From Ampullaceana balthica (taxonomy: Eukaryota; Mollusca; Gastropoda; Lymnaeidae): a DNA stretch of 64,000 nt. Positions 43,888-55,225 of this stretch are shown here, in pieces (within the stretch, counting starts at the first letter, position 1; each line of letters opens with the position of its first letter). Below the pieces are notes generated by a model that had not been told where the DNA came from, ran no database searches, and saw only the letters and a list, made by a program, of their open reading frames with translations. The stretch covers positions 58,501 through 122,500 of the forward strand of contig CALYLW010000133.1 of NCBI GenBank assembly GCA_944989445.1. The letters are read 5' to 3'. Made by a program: the position numbers and the translations under genes.

Positions 43888-44075
43888 CTGAAATAAAATG
43901 TAAAGTTTGTTATGGATATCAAATTAAATTGTAAATCTGTCAAAGTCGAGTTTAATTCCTACGATGTAAAAAAAAATATGCTTGTTAAACAAGTGTGCAT
44001 ATGTTTCAAACAATTATAACAATAATTCAAATTTAAAAAAAAAGAAAACATATAGAATTTTAAAAATATACTTAC

Positions 44076-44212
44076 ATTGGTGTATATCTTGTAAAGACAC
44101 CAAGAATGGTTAAATTGTAAATAACTTGAAGAGCATGTCAGAATAATTTTTTTATGTTCAAGTATTGGAAAGTAGCAAAAAAAATCATCTGCAAAACTGC
44201 TTGTATTTTTGT
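44076..44212 (-). CDS. putative exon 2 of Ig-like gene (137-bp short-type module exon)
   Basis: The exon is 137 bp, phase 1 to 0, with acceptor TTTGCAG and consensus donor GTAAGT after CACCAAT. The peptide KNTSSFADDFFCYFPILEHK continues with KIILTCSSSYLQFNHSWCLY and ends in KIYTN. It has Cys residues in FFCYFP, ILTC and SWC; the middle one is the expected Ig strand-B Cys. Sequons NTS and NHS, plus the junctional N-G-T, point to an extracellular protein. It is the structural twin of exon 4: same length, phases and terminal T-N. Introns on either side are only 253 and 188 bp, so this three-exon cluster is compact. A lectin-like or other beta-sandwich is the main alternative. Confidence 0.75.
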
Positions 44213-44465
44213 CTGCAAAATAATAAAATATACTATACATTGTATTTTTTTTTCACTTAAAAAGATATTAATATTGGTACGACTAATTTAAAGTTACGTA
44301 TAGTCTAAGTAACTTTCATTTAATTAATTAGAAACCTACATTCTTTTTTTACAATATTTCAATTTTCTATATACATTGCCCTAAAGTAATTTGTTGATGT
44401 GATTAAACATAATAACATAAAATTATGACCACAAAAAATTTTACAAAATAAAATTATTAACTCAC

Positions 44466-44691
44466 TCGGTATGTTTAATTCCCACAGTAAAATCTCAGAG
44501 CTTACTACTTTTTTGAACTGGTCGTTTGTAATAGCATTTATTTTGATAAAATGTTTCCCTTGGTGAATTCTTTGAATATCGAATCTTATGGAAGATCTTG
44601 TTACACGTGATTTATCTATACTATCTTGCATCTTGAACACAGCTATGTTCTGTTCATCTAAATCTGATGCATTTTCAGACAAAATAATTTC
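44466..44691 (-). CDS. putative exon 1 (first visible) of Ig-like gene, long-type module exon
   Basis: The exon is 226 bp, phase 0 to 1, with acceptor CATTTTACAG and donor GTGAGT after CATACCGA. The peptide runs EIILSENASDLDEQNIAVFK, then VTRSSIRFDIQRIHQGKHFI, then KINAITNDQFKKVVSSEILL and WELNIP. It aligns with exons 3 and 5 over the R-F-D-I, G-K-H-F-I-K-I stretch (against Y-L-E-V, G-Y-H-E-F-Q-A) but lacks their Cys. It starts in phase 0, so a partner 137-bp-type exon should precede it. None was found within 20 kb upstream, so the 5' part (including any signal peptide) is outside the window or hidden. NAS is a sequon. Confidence 0.7.
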
Positions 44692-44829
44692 CTGTAAAAT
44701 GAAAATAATAATAATTATACAAATATAAAAATTTATAAAATCAATTTCAAGGTAGCACAATCAAAGGTAATAAATATAATGACATCTGATGTGCATGTCA
44801 TGAAATGACTTCAAGACGGTTCACGTGCA

Positions 44830-45310
44830 CAGGACTCTTTTTTCAAAAGACCAACTAACTTATCCTTGTTTGATAGATACTTAATATTAAACTTACTCAA
44901 ATGTACACATAATATTTTATTATAGGCGTTGTAGGGCACTTACGGCCCTCACTGCAGCTGTAGGGCGTCTACCTTTTTTGTCAAAAGCCCAAGTAACTTA
45001 TCCTTGTTTGAAAAATAAGAACTATTAAACTTGCTGAAATGTACACAAAGTATTTTATAATTGTAAATCATCAAATCCTATTTTTACATCGTTCCCTTGT
45101 CAAAAATTAAAATATAAGCTAAGAGAATGACGTCATATAATATTTTTGTTTTACAGCGCGTCTTTAATTTATAATTATTTTGCACACCTTTTTGCGCGCC
45201 TTCCGATGCACGCCTATTATTTAAAAAATAAGCTAAAAATGACGTCATAGTGTTACACATCCTTCCAGCCAGCCAGCCAGTGAGTTGGACTATTATATTA
45301 GTTATGGCGC
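44830..45310 (-). repeat. dispersed repeat R3, two inverted sub-copies
   Basis: AACTTATCCTTGTTTGA, then TTAAACTT(A/G)CT(C/G)AAATGTACACA, occurs twice (about 44857 and 44995). Its reverse complement recurs at 48.6-48.72 and 49.97-50.06 kb. The unit continues with ATCAAATCCTATTTTTACAT and an AATGACGTCAT block at 45127, with a second GACGTCA at 45242. A (CCAG)n run (CCAGCCAGCCAGCCAG) sits at 45264-45282. Non-coding. Confidence 0.55.
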
Positions 45311-45319
45311 TTTCCTTAA

Positions 45320-45850
45320 TCTTTATTTATGGTGTGCACATTTTTTTAAAAATTGTCCTTTATCATTTTGTTATTATACGTTACAATATTAACATCTACT
45401 TTCCTATTAAAATTACGTAACAATGCATACGCTTTATTTTTATTTTTTTCATAATGTTACTTATGTACATGGTGGAAACGTTGTCAAAATACATTCAAAT
45501 ACAACTCTACGGTACAAGCATACTTATAAATACCTTTTAAAAAAAAATTAAAGACATTTCCGCTACACTTTGAGACGCGCTAAATCGCACCTTTAATAAA
45601 CTTATATGTGATGTCCGGAATTAGACGCCATATCTATTCATCATATAACATTTTTGGTTATTGTTATTTCCCATAAAATATTATAAAATTTTTAATGAAA
45701 TCATCTAAAATCAATCAAAAAATAATTTTATAATGTAATTGTTTTGTATTGCATGCAAGTCTATAACTTTGATCAAACATATCTGAAATTGGATTAAACC
45801 AATTATTATTTTAAATTGACATTTACATTAGATACTTCTTATGTGTGTGG
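45320..45850. other. AT-rich sequence, nothing recognised
   Basis: No motif or splice-bounded frame seen on either strand. Confidence 0.4.
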
Positions 45851-45869
45851 ATTTTACAAAAAAGGCCAA

Positions 45870-46690
45870 TAAAGAATAAACGTTCAATCGGAAGAAAATC
45901 TTCTGCTGTCGTAAGAAATACTCTGCAAATGATATTAATGATAGAAGATGCAATTGATAAATTACTAGGGTCTACTTCTGAAAAAGAGGACATACACATA
46001 TTTTAAAAATCGAAAATCAATTCAACAGTTGTGTGCATAATAGAAACAGCTAATATTAATATGGAAAACAAGCATTTAGAACAACAAAAAGACACATTTA
46101 ATTACGAAAGTCTCACACTTGATAATGAAAAGATATAAGAAACAAATGAATCAAGAAAGTCACGACTGGAGGACATAAGAAAGGGAACTTTATTTTTTTT
46201 TACTAGAAGCACAGGAAACTAGAAAATCTAGAATGGAAACACTACGGATAAGAGCATTTGAAAAAAGGACACTGGAGACAGTAAGAAAAACAGTTTCAGA
46301 ACAAAGACGACTTGAAATGAATATATCTAAAATAATAAAAAAGACTGGAGACAGTAAGGAAAACAGTGCAAGAACAAAAACGTCTTGAAACGCATGAATC
46401 TAAAAAAAAGAGACTGCAGTCAGTAAGAAAAACAGTGTCAGAACAAAGATGACTTGAGACGCATGAATCTGAAAAAAAAGAGACTGGAGACAGTAAGAAA
46501 AACAGTGTCAGAACAAAGACGACTTGAAACGCATGAATCTAGAAAATTGAGGCTGGAGACTGTAAGAAAAAGATGGTCAGAAAAAAAGAAGACTTGAAAC
46601 CATTACATCTAGGATTGCCCGATTGGAAGCATTAAGAAAAACAAATTCTAAAAAAAATAAAGAATTCACGAAACACCACTGTTCAGAAAT
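45870..46690 (+). pseudogene. broken coding region with STPR-type 23-residue repeats
   Basis: Near-identical 69-bp units start at about 46269, 46342, 46411, 46481 and 46550 (spacings 73, 69, 70, 69), with more degraded ones on both sides (about 46137-46268 and 46560-46640). The consensus peptide is RLETVRKTVSEQRRLETHES plus about three basic residues (RKL), 23 in all. A 23-residue Arg/Glu-rich tandem repeat is the hallmark of the STPR DNA-binding domain (score-and-three-amino-acid peptide repeat, known from silkworm FMBP-1). The same repeat also occurs in ORFs carried by invertebrate transposons. Stops (for example after SEQR in the unit at 46411) and frame shifts at 46320-46345 and 46190 prevent translation. 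The N-terminal part includes RKSSAVVRNTLQMILMIEDA. Confidence 0.6.
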
Positions 46691-47049
46691 GCCAGATTGG
46701 AGGTGGTGAGTACAAAATTATATGGAAAAAATGGTGTCTTAATTGTTCTGACTCTAATAAAGGGAAAAAATTAACTTGAACAAATGGGAAGATATCCTTA
46801 TTTACACTTCAACATATATTTTAGAAGCAGGATCTAATTCTTTATTGTCTTCCACTTTCACATGTTCGTTTGGTCTTAAATTAATGTTTTCAATAGTATA
46901 TTCAAAGTACATTTGTTTCATATAATATTATTTTATAATTCGATAAGTAAGTTATTAAGAAAAAGTCGATAAAGGAATGTCAAAATGATCTATATACATT
47001 TTTTTTTCCTTTTCGTTTTCCCACATGAAACCCTAGAACGCCGGGTATT

Positions 47050-47095
47050 TGGCTATATACATATATATATATCTATATATATATATACATATATA
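47050..47095. repeat. interrupted (TA)n with a GC-rich repeat end beside it
   Basis: CGCCGGGTATTTGGCTATAT at 47040 resembles the Helentron-like 5' end and is followed by TA-rich DNA. Confidence 0.4.
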
Positions 47096-47289
47096 TTAGA
47101 AATATATCCGCTCTTCGTAGCGGGAATGTGCTGACCCTATTTCCCAGTAGTAGTTGATGGTTATTACAATTTTTATTTGCCAAGTTATATTTCAGATTCA
47201 TCTATTAGTTAAAATCTTATGGGAAACAGAGATATTCCATTTTAGGGGGAAAATATATAATTAAATATATTTAAGAAAAAGAAGAGAGA

Positions 47290-47690
47290 GAAAAAAAACC
47301 AGATACAATTATTTATTTTTTACCATTTAACCGCGTGAGTTGTTTTCGCTTAATGCAGTGCCTTTTAACATTACCTTACTATTTAAAAGATATGATTGAT
47401 TAAATAATGAATCTTGACGACCATAAACAACTAAATTTACTATTTCATTCCCAATTGTACTAAATAAACATAACTGATAGGTTTTCCAAAAGAGCTCTAT
47501 GACCCTCGTCACTCAAAAATTTCATATATAATTACGACACTAAATAGTAACACAATTGTAAGTAATACAATATTTGTAAATGCGTCTATGAGATAAAGAA
47601 CATATAGCACTATCCCTTAAAAAGGCAAAGGCTACATAACGCATAGTGCCCATAAACAAAATTATAAATGTACTTTCTAAAATACTTTTT
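47290..47690 (+). repeat. dispersed repeat R4, copy 1
   Basis: It contains TGCAGTGCCTTTTAACATTA, CCTTACTATTTAAAAGATA, GGTTTTCCAAAAGAGCTCTA, AGTAACACAATTGTAAGTAA and GCGTCTATGAGATAAAGAA. The same landmarks recur at 48.28-48.5 (same sense) and 50.46-50.80 kb (inverted). A minus-strand 61-codon frame (47512-47327) lies inside the repeat and is not supported as a gene. Confidence 0.6.
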
Positions 47691-47999
47691 AAAAAATCAA
47701 CAACGTCGTATTAAAATGATATCAAGAAAATAGCACACCATATTTAGACAATAAAAGATTATAGAACGCTGGCCGCATAAAATAACGTCTTGTTATAAAG
47801 TAAATGCACTGGACTAAAATAACTCTTCCATTTGACGTATTCATAGTTGTTTTAATAGGGAAATAATATTTTAAAAATTTTATGTCTCTAAATTTTACGA
47901 TTTATATTTCCGTTTTTTGTGCAGTGTGTATGATTTCAAAAAGGAATCATTTTTTTTTGTTCACTATTTCTGATAAGGCATCATATTTTGTAAATTATA

Positions 48000-48260
48000 T
48001 TTAATACACACACACCAGATTTTTTTCTGAAAATATGTGTATATATATATCCACATTAAATAAAAGATTCGGCTGTCTGAAGCAACATGTATGGTATTTA
48101 ATTAAACGTCGAGTTATGAATTATATTTTTAAAAATGTCAATTTTATTGACACATGTAAAATATTACTCCAATGCATCGTGGAAAAATTGAAATAAAATA
48201 ATTTAAAAGCATATCTAATATAAAAAGCTCAGTTGATGTTTGTATGTTTGTTTGTTTGTA
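48000..48260. other. AT-rich sequence between R4 copies, nothing recognised
   Basis: A short TA patch lies at 48040-48050. No coding signal. Confidence 0.35.
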
Positions 48261-48279
48261 TCCATTAAAAAAGGCCAAT

Positions 48280-48500
48280 GCTTTGTTGACATGTTTTCCA
48301 AAAGATCTCTACCACTGTCGTCACTAAAAAAAGCTCATACATCTGTACGACACTGCATCGTAACACAATTCTAATTAATACAATATTTAAATCAGCGTCT
48401 ATGAGATACAGATAATATGACACTACCCCCCACCAACAAAGGCAAAATCTACTTAACCTATAGCGCCAATAAATCTAATATATACAATTATTACTTAAAT
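48280..48500 (+). repeat. dispersed repeat R4, copy 2
   Basis: TGTTTTCCAAAAGATCTCTA, CGTAACACAATTCTAATTAA and CAGCGTCTATGAGATACAGA, then GGCAAAATCTACTTAACCTA. Shorter than copy 1. Confidence 0.55.
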
Positions 48501-48579
48501 AGGTTTTTATTTAAATTTTGAGTTATGGAATATAAAATAATTAAAACAAATGACGTCATAGTTGTATGCTTATATTTTA

Positions 48580-49187
48580 ATTTTTGAAAAGGCAACGATG
48601 TAAAAATAGGATTTGAGGATTTATAATTATTATGAAATATTTTGTGTACATTTCAGCAAGTTTAATATTTCGTATTTATCAAACACGGATAAGTTACTTA
48701 TGTTAATTATGTATATTGATTCCCGTTGTCTGTATGGATTGTATATAAATATTAAATGACGTCATTGTTTTATGCTTATATTTTAATTTTTGAAAAGAAG
48801 CGTACACGAAAATGTGCGCACCCTAATTAGACAATATTATATTTTTTGAATGCGCACCGCTGAAAATAAAGTATTGGGGAAAAAAAACTTCACAAAAAAT
48901 AACTCGCTTTGAACGGAATTTGAACGCCCGCGTAATGTTGTCAAATATAGAAATGAGTTTAAATTTTTTATTCTTTGTCTCTGCATTTTCTGATTATTTA
49001 ATTTACGGCATTTGGGCAAAAGGAACAATTACAAAAAATATCTTAAAACCATAACCAGGGTAAAAAGAACCGTCCTGCCAAATTTGGTCCCCGTCCGTCA
49101 TTTGGTTTTTCCGTGGCTGTGTAACGAACAGAAAGTTGAAAAGTGAAACATACCGACAAAGATACAAACAACTGAGCTTTATATATT

Positions 49188-49190
<3 letters not shown>
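48580..49190 (+). repeat. dispersed repeat R3 and associated GCGCACC-rich unit
   Basis: AATAGGATTTGAGGATTTAT, CATTTCAGCAAGTTTAATAT and TCAAACACGGATAAGTTACT are the reverse complement of 44.86-45.09 kb. GTGCGCACCCTAATTAG and AATGCGCACCGCTGAAAA at 48813-48866 follow. Confidence 0.5.

Positions 49191-49191
<1 letters not shown>

Positions 49192-49232
<41 letters not shown>
49192..49232. repeat. (TA)n microsatellite
   Basis: TA tract. Frames through it are artefacts. Confidence 0.95.
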
Positions 49233-49235
<3 letters not shown>

Positions 49236-49515
49236 ATATACATAATTCCCTTTGTCTGTATGTATGTATGGATGGATGTAATTGTTTTCGGGCATACTCA
49301 TTAAATTCCTTTTCACCTTTATTATAAAATTTGAGCTTATATTTTAATACATGGCGTTCATTGGAAGGCGCGCAAAAGGTGTGCAAAATAATTATACACG
49401 TGTAATTTAAAGACGCGCTGTAAAAAAAAATTATATGACGTCTGTGTTTTAGCTTGTATTTTAATTTTTGAAAAGTGAACGATGTAATAAAAAGAACGTA
49501 AAAAACAAGTTTTTG

Positions 49516-49962
49516 ACTATAAATCCTTTATGAACGAGACATAAATAAAATAATGTGTATTATAATACTCAGCGCAAGACCATCTAAAAATGGTAGTTAT
49601 GTGCCGTAAAACATGTTTAATATAATGCGCACCGATCAGGTATATGTTTATAAAAAGTGTTGTCAATAAAATACGCACCTTATTGCGCGACCGAAAGGTT
49701 GTTCAATATAATACGCACCATTGACACTCTATCTAAACAAATAACATGATATATAGAGATAAATAAAATAAACTAAAAATTCAATAATTTTATTACAGAA
49801 CATGCGATCGATCTGAAATTGAGACACGTCATTTTTATTATCAGCAAAAAACTGCCTGCAAAATTTCAGCTCGCTAGATTACATGGAAGTGGGTTAAAAA
49901 TCGATCCAAAGTTTTTTCGACAACCAATCAACCAGACACCATGAGTTACTATAAAGGATTTA
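49516..49962. repeat. MITE M1, copy e
   Basis: It opens with ACTATAAATCCTTTATGAAC and closes with GAGTTACTATAAAGGATTT. The body keeps ATGCGATCGATCTGAAATT and AAAATTTCAGCTCGCTAGAT. It is immediately followed by R3 sequence (49967-50090). Confidence 0.65.
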
Positions 49963-50459
49963 AAAATAGGATTTGAGGACTTATAATTATGAAATACTAT
50001 GTTTACATTTCAGCAAGTTTAATATTTCGTATTTATCAAACAAGGATACGTTACTTATGTTATTGATTCCCGTTGTCTGTATGGATGTAGTGCTTTTAGG
50101 TGGCGCTGCGATCGAATTTGTTTTATAGTGCTGTTTAAACCAAAAAAGATTCCATCCATTCTATTGGTAATAGGACGCGAAAAAGAATTTCATTCCTATA
50201 TGAAATTGTACAAATTGCATAAAGCCATAAATTTAAGTCGTAAAAGGAAGACACAAATATATAACAATTAAAATATGTTTTCCATATTAAAAAAGTAGAG
50301 TTATTTTTGGTCATGTATGTGATAAGATTAATTTATTTTAAGCCAGAAGAATTCTCTAACCTTTCTTGTTTAAATACGGTGCGCAAATTTAAAAAAAATT
50401 GCTTTAAATACGAATGCTTTAGATTATATCAAGTATTTCAAAAGTTCATTTAATATATA

Positions 50460-50800
50460 ACATTTATAATTTAGTTAATTGGCGCTTTAGGTTAAGTAGT
50501 TTTGCCTTTTTGACGGGGGTAGTGCCACATTTCTGAATCTCATAGTCACTATTACAAATATTATATTACTTACAATTGTGTTATGATGCAGTGTCGTAAA
50601 TATGTATGAGCTTTTTGAAAGATGAGAGTGATAGAGATCGTTTGGAAAATTTGTGGATTATGGTTATTTATTAGACGTGGGAATTAAATTATAAATTTAG
50701 TATTTATGTTCGTAAAAATTCATAATTTAATAAAACGTACCTTTTAAATAGTAAGGCAATTTTATGAGGCACTGCTTTAAGTGAATACATGTCACGAGAT
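50460..50800 (-). repeat. dispersed repeat R4, inverted copy 3
   Basis: The reverse complement of copies 1 and 2: TTGGCGCTTTAGGTTAAGTA, TTACTTACAATTGTGTTATG, GATAGAGATCGTTTGGAAAA and TAAATAGTAAGGCAATTTTA. The 114-codon minus frame (51048-50704) crosses the repeat border and is not convincing as a gene. Confidence 0.55.
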
Positions 50801-50809
50801 AAAATGGTA

Positions 50810-52030
50810 AAAAAAAATAAAAAATTTTTTATTTGTTGTTTGTTTGTTTTTGTTCGTTTTTGGGTGGGGGTACGAGTAAAAAGTTTCCGATACATATTTA
50901 GAAACAAAAATATATAAAATTTTAACCAATAGTATTTCATATAAAGATACGATTGGATATATCTTTTTAATGAACAATTTAATTGTTCTTGATCACTTAT
51001 TTCGTGTGTCTGTTTTCTATGCAAATGAAAGTATAATCCCTCAGTCACTTATCATTAAGTTTCAAACTTCTCATATGAATAGAAGGCTTTAATCGTTTAT
51101 ACGCATACCTTTACTTATGTACCAAAATATGACACAACTTAAGTTAAATAATATACAGTAATATCATTTTCTCTTATATTTGTTAAATTAATAAAAATTT
51201 ATCTTAGGCCACCGGACTAAAGGACAGATCAAGATCAAACTGAGTACATATTAACCTAATAACCCATAATAGTGCCCGGGTTGCAAACGCAATTATAATA
51301 AAAAAACGAAAATTTTGAATTTTAAATTTAAGTTGTCAAATAATTTTTTTTTATATCCAGCACCTAATAATGGAAAAAAAAAGGGGCGGGTGATCAAATT
51401 TTTAAAATATAATTTCTCATCGGAAAACATAAATGAACAATGAAATTCATCCCTTATTGAAACAGCAACAAGGTAGCTATTTGATTCCATCGGTAATATA
51501 GGACGTTTCATAAAATGTGTACACTATTAATGAAAATAGTCTTAGTTTATTTTGTATAGGGATTTTTAAAAAAAAATGTAAAACTTTTTTTGTTTTACTT
51601 TGTTGTGTTTTTGGATACATTAGCATTTTCTTCTTTAAACTCTTTAGTGTGTTTAGCACCATATGTGTTTTTATCCAAATACCATTCTTTGCTTAGCCAG
51701 CTCTATAGCTATGAGTTATTTCGCTATGCATGCGTTTAAATTACATGTGTACCTGATTGAATTTTTAGTTTACTTACCAAATGCTCTTTATTGTTCGTAA
51801 AATTGTATCAATATTATAGAATTAAATTGTTATATGTATATAAACTATAATTTGTTTTCTCAAAAGTGAATTCAGAACAAAATTGTATATTTAAACCAGA
51901 AAAGCTAAGTTAAATCATCGCACAAAGATAGATACTAAACAAACAATAAGATATATATTTTAATCTTTGTAAATGAACGTTTAAGACAGAACACTTGCTT
52001 TGCAAAGCGCGGGTATATCTCAAGTATATA
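50810..52030. other. AT-rich sequence, nothing recognised
   Basis: Several minus-strand frames of 60-70 codons exist but lack domain motifs and consistent splice borders. TTGCAAAGCGCGGGTATATC at 51998 resembles a Helentron-like terminus. Confidence 0.35.
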
Positions 52031-52036
52031 TCTCAA

Positions 52037-52038
<2 letters not shown>

Positions 52039-52069
<31 letters not shown>
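52039..52069. repeat. (TA)n microsatellite
   Basis: Short TA tract. Confidence 0.9.
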
Positions 52070-52073
<4 letters not shown>

Positions 52074-54120
52074 GTGGTGTGGGGAGACAAATAATATAAC
52101 AGAATAGAGACCACATAATAACACGATACAGCATAGCTAGAGCTTATACCTTGTGACGAAATAAATAGAGTTACACACATCTGTGACACCGAAGCCGTAA
52201 ACAGAAAGGGAAATCAATCTTATCTGCCCAAAAAGAACACATGTGTCAATTGGAACTAATTATGTATTCAAAACGTGGCTCAGGGATGTCAGATCGCGTG
52301 ATCATTGAAGGCAATCAAGGACCAATCAGAAGAGGATTGAATACATCGCACCCACCTCCTAGGGAATCAAGGCGCATGCATTAAAACTATCAGTCTCTTT
52401 TCGGCCAGATGCTAGTAGAGTGAAGACAGCGTCCTGAATTTAACTCATAGGATATAATCTACATTCATCCTTGGTTTGGAAGGGCCGCATATTCATTTTC
52501 AACCAGATTCTGAGTAAGATTGACTCTGGTTTTGTTTGCCTATTTATGTAAAATATATTTCTGGTAATTTCTTAAATGTTAATTATTGAATAGTGCCAAT
52601 GTTCAAAATTGCTAGAATATCTTAACCCCACGGTCGGTGCGCGGGGCCATGTGCGATATTTAAATATCTACGTCTATTCACTAACCATGTGTGATTACAC
52701 ATGCTCTCCATCAGATAGAATGATTTTGTTATATTTATATAAAATAAATACCATCAATATATCAGTAACTTAACCCACTTATGATGTGTCAGCCAGATAG
52801 GTATGCATGCACCCGTGGTTATATAAATGAAATCTTAATTTTAATCTTAGATTACAGTATATGTTAAATAGTAATTTGCTTTTATGTGAGCATATTTAAT
52901 CCCCTTTTGGCACCTTGCTGTGAAGGCTCGGGTGTAGAAAAGGGGGACGAGTTATGGACTAAATCAGGGAAAACTATCCAATTATAATTTTCTATTTTTA
53001 GCCTGGTCCCTGGTTCTCTCGACCAGTACAGCGAGTTAACCTGGTCTCCTTACTCGAGTTCTGCCCAGGCCGAATTGTCGATGCACATAGGATCAAGAGC
53101 TGGACTAGTTGTCGTCTCATTTATCTTGTATCCGTCACCCTCCCTCGTCCCTGCACGGATATAACAGGACATTGAGGGGGATGATTCATCGTAAACCAAT
53201 TTGTCACATATAACCGTGCAAACTGACGCCAATTTGACACGCACACTGTGCCTGTTGATGCATGCACGTCACATACACACTGTACGTGCAGAAGCCGGCT
53301 TGTCACACACTGTGCTTGCTGATGCCCCCTCAACCCGAGACGAGATACTCAACACCCTGCCCATAGAACAGTAGTTCAAACAGTGACCTACTATACCACC
53401 CACACATAAGCCGGTGGAGAGCTTGCAGTAACAACTAACCCAACCCCAGCACTGAAGGAACACGGTGTAGGGCAAGACGACCCACAGCTGACAGTATTAT
53501 CGCACACAGCCAGTGGACAGAATGCACCAGCCAGTGGAGAGCTTGCAGTACCAACTGCCCCAAAAACAGAGGGAAAACGGAGCAGTGCAAGACGACAAAG
53601 GCGGGCAGTGTCACCCCATTGAAGTACCCACCTAATAAACAGTAATGTTTCGGTAGCAAAACCGTATGAATATAATGTTACGCAAAAAGGGGACACTTAG
53701 TTTATAGTAACAGAATGCCTATTAGTAACTAGTTTCCACATATATATAAATTGTATATTAAATTTGATTGAGTTGTATTTTCACACCTTTAGTGTGTTAT
53801 TTTTCGTATGCGACAATTTAACTAAAGTTGTACCTTGTGTGCGGGAAGATTATATTTACAATATAATACCCCTAGACAACACGCCAAATATAATTAGCCA
53901 TCTTTATCGCAACAGACCTCTAGTAACACAAAAATCTAGTTCGAGTGTAGTGGTATTAGTAGAGACAGAGGTCAAGTTGTCGATTAGGAATAAGAGAGTC
54001 AGTCATGTGGACTTAGATGTGGAGTTAGAAGTTGTAGTTGTTCTCATGTGTCTAAAAGAATCCCTGATGGTATTGTTATGTGTATGATACAATGTAAATA
54101 AAGACTTGTATAGCAAATGA
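52070..54120. other. GC-richer block, possible degraded LTR element
   Basis: From about 53040 to 53690 base composition shifts clearly toward GC, and short imperfect direct repeats appear, such as CCAGTGGAGAGCTTGCAGTA at about 53411 and 53531 and GCAAGACGAC at 53472 and 53589. GTATGCGACAATTT at about 53807 and a CCTAGACAACA motif at 53872 are also found behind LTR-like copy 2 (about 26096 and 25968). This suggests a diverged relative of that element with its leader. No gag or pol motif was recognised, and the open frames at 53050-53700 (minus) and 53764-54087 (plus) have no family resemblance I can see. Confidence 0.35.
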
Positions 54121-54124
54121 AATA

Positions 54125-55135
54125 ATAGTCAATATATTGTCTTACATGTCCAGGATCCAACGATGCAACAGTAAACCTAACATGGAATTGGGATAATTAA
54201 TTTAAAAAACAAATCGAGAGAAAATGGATTAAAAACATGCTTTTACGTCACAATATTTTTAAACAGTCTTAAGAATAATTAAAATAAGACTAAAAATATG
54301 TCATTTCGTGGATTGAAAAAAAAATTTAATTAAATAAGATATAAATAAATTATTCTTTTTTTTTAAAAATTCTAAACATTTTAATGTACTTATTGCAAAA
54401 CTAGTACGTCTTTAAAAGCCACTTATTAAACGTATTTAGCATACACAATTTGCAAATAAAGGACAAAAATGTACCGGAGATTTGTGATTTAATGGGTACT
54501 ATATTTCGGACACCCTGACTCATATCACAAATAGACTAAGTGGGCAAGCATCTTGCATGGTCTCACTTCCCGTGTGCGCCATGCCTCAGTTTAGAACTAT
54601 AATGAGGAAATTGGACAAGTGAGAGTTCAAATCACAGAGCAAGTTTAAGGCAACTTGGCATTGAGTCTGATAAATCTCGCAAACCCTTTATATATAACGG
54701 AGTTTATGGGAATTCTTTTTCTCTTAGTTTCATTTACACCAAAAACACTATCGAAAATATGATTAGTGTGTTTTAGCCTGGTTCACTTAAAATCAAAATA
54801 ATTAAATTCGTAGACTTTAATCAAACATCCAATAAGATTAACAACAGCCAAAAACAATGGTAGAAGTAAGGGCAGCAAAGTGATTGCCAAGGCTACAGTT
54901 TATTTGCATAGCAATCCGTCAGACTGCTGGTAAAAAAGCGGATCAAAAGTAGGAATACCGCCACTGTCTAGAATCAAAGTAATTCCCAATCGACATATTA
55001 AATGCATAATAAACTGATAGCTATGCAAATGAAGTCTGTCGGAAATTTTGACTTTTCCAGCTAGTAAAGTAAGAGGTGTGTAAATTGTAATACATAGAAT
55101 CATTTTGCATGCATATATTTTTATAACATATGTAT
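54125..55135. other. AT-rich sequence, nothing recognised
   Basis: A minus-strand 86-codon frame (55160-54900) starts in TA-repeat DNA. Its tail (LGITLILDSGGIPTFD) has no match I recognise. Confidence 0.35.
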
Positions 55136-55138
55136 GTA

Positions 55139-55156
55139 CTATATATATATATATAT

Positions 55157-55223
<67 letters not shown>

Positions 55224-55225
55224 CA
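55139..55225. repeat. (TA)n microsatellite
   Basis: Interrupted TA tract. Confidence 0.95.

Noticed and set aside
47327..47512. Minus 61-codon frame as an upstream exon of the Ig-like gene
   Set aside because: It lies in dispersed repeat R4, with related copies at 48.3 and 50.5 kb that do not keep the frame.
50704..51048. Minus 114-codon frame as a gene
   Set aside because: It crosses the border of repeat R4, is Lys/Phe/Tyr-rich as expected for random AT-rich DNA, and has no motif.
53764..54087. 107-codon plus frame at 53.8 kb
   Set aside because: Val/Leu-rich without motif; its start region shares leader-like motifs with the LTR-like unit at 26 kb, so it is probably repeat-derived.
54900..55160. 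Minus 86-codon frame beside (TA)n
   Set aside because: The start lies in the TA repeat and no acceptor or domain supports it.
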